Positions 40,143-40,178 of a stretch of DNA of 40,178 bases are shown piece by piece. The notes under the pieces were generated by a model. That model worked only from the letters and a program-made list of their open reading frames with translations, did not search any database and was not told where the DNA came from. The translations under genes and the position numbers were made by a program. Origin of the DNA: Nocardioides sp. IC4_145 (GTDB lineage Bacteria > Actinomycetota > Actinomycetes > Propionibacteriales > Nocardioidaceae); NCBI RefSeq assembly GCF_011250565.1, contig NZ_JAANMS010000044.1, forward strand, positions 1-40,178. The letters run 5' to 3'. Every line of letters starts with the position of its first letter. The first letter of the stretch is position 1.

Positions 40143-40178
40143 ACCACTGCACGCCCGCCACCCCACCCACTCGGAAGG

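Overview
The window is very GC-rich DNA from an actinobacterium. Gene content and order suggest Nocardioides or a close relative in the Nocardioidaceae; this is inferred from protein character and synteny, not from a marker gene. About 40 protein genes fill nearly all of it. I see no rRNA, tRNA, CRISPR array, insertion sequence or phage gene, and no gene-free gap reaches 300 bases.

Layout. (1) 1-3210: a sulfotransferase gene overlapping a glycosyltransferase gene that runs off the left edge, with a second glycosyltransferase transcribed divergently; probably cell-surface glycan synthesis. (2) 3218-6687: an osmoprotectant (OpuC/ProU-type) ABC importer split into two divergent units whose start codons overlap. 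(3) 6843-16561: a tandem-GNAT protein and a coiled-coil membrane protein, then the conserved actinobacterial cluster DUF3180-folK-folB-folP-folE-ftsH-hpt-tilS-zinc protease, continuing into dacB (to 18014), with ppa divergent. (4) 18706-21885: an acyl-CoA oxidase/dehydrogenase and a PAP2-type membrane enzyme. (5) 21929-25698: a thiamine ABC importer operon behind a TPP riboswitch. (6) 25712-28676: an ECF41-type sigma factor with its carboxymuconolactone decarboxylase-like partner, a divergent alpha/beta hydrolase and an ElaA-like acetyltransferase. (7) 28809-33219: a reductase-SDR-metallohydrolase group and an old-yellow-enzyme-like oxidoreductase, both behind KstR-like palindromes, so probably lipid or steroid catabolism. 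(8) 33269-36341: a PrmC-related methyltransferase, then tryptophan 2,3-dioxygenase and kynureninase. (9) 36307-40142: small membrane and DUF proteins, aldose 1-epimerase and xylulokinase with its own operator-promoter.

Regulation is the most informative layer. At least twelve starts have a TANNNT -10 hexamer 6-8 bases before the start codon and little or no Shine-Dalgarno sequence, which points to leaderless mRNAs. Other readable signals are a TPP riboswitch, an ECF41-like promoter, two KstR-like operators set on leaderless promoters, a palindromic xylB operator, a strong bidirectional terminator, and several unexplained nested palindromes between genes.

Most of the window is conserved housekeeping DNA. 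I did not find a clearly new multi-gene system. The points most worth a second look are the leaderless KstR-like regulon, the overlapping divergent Opu start codons, the palindrome-within-palindrome elements, and the paired palindromes upstream of ftsH.
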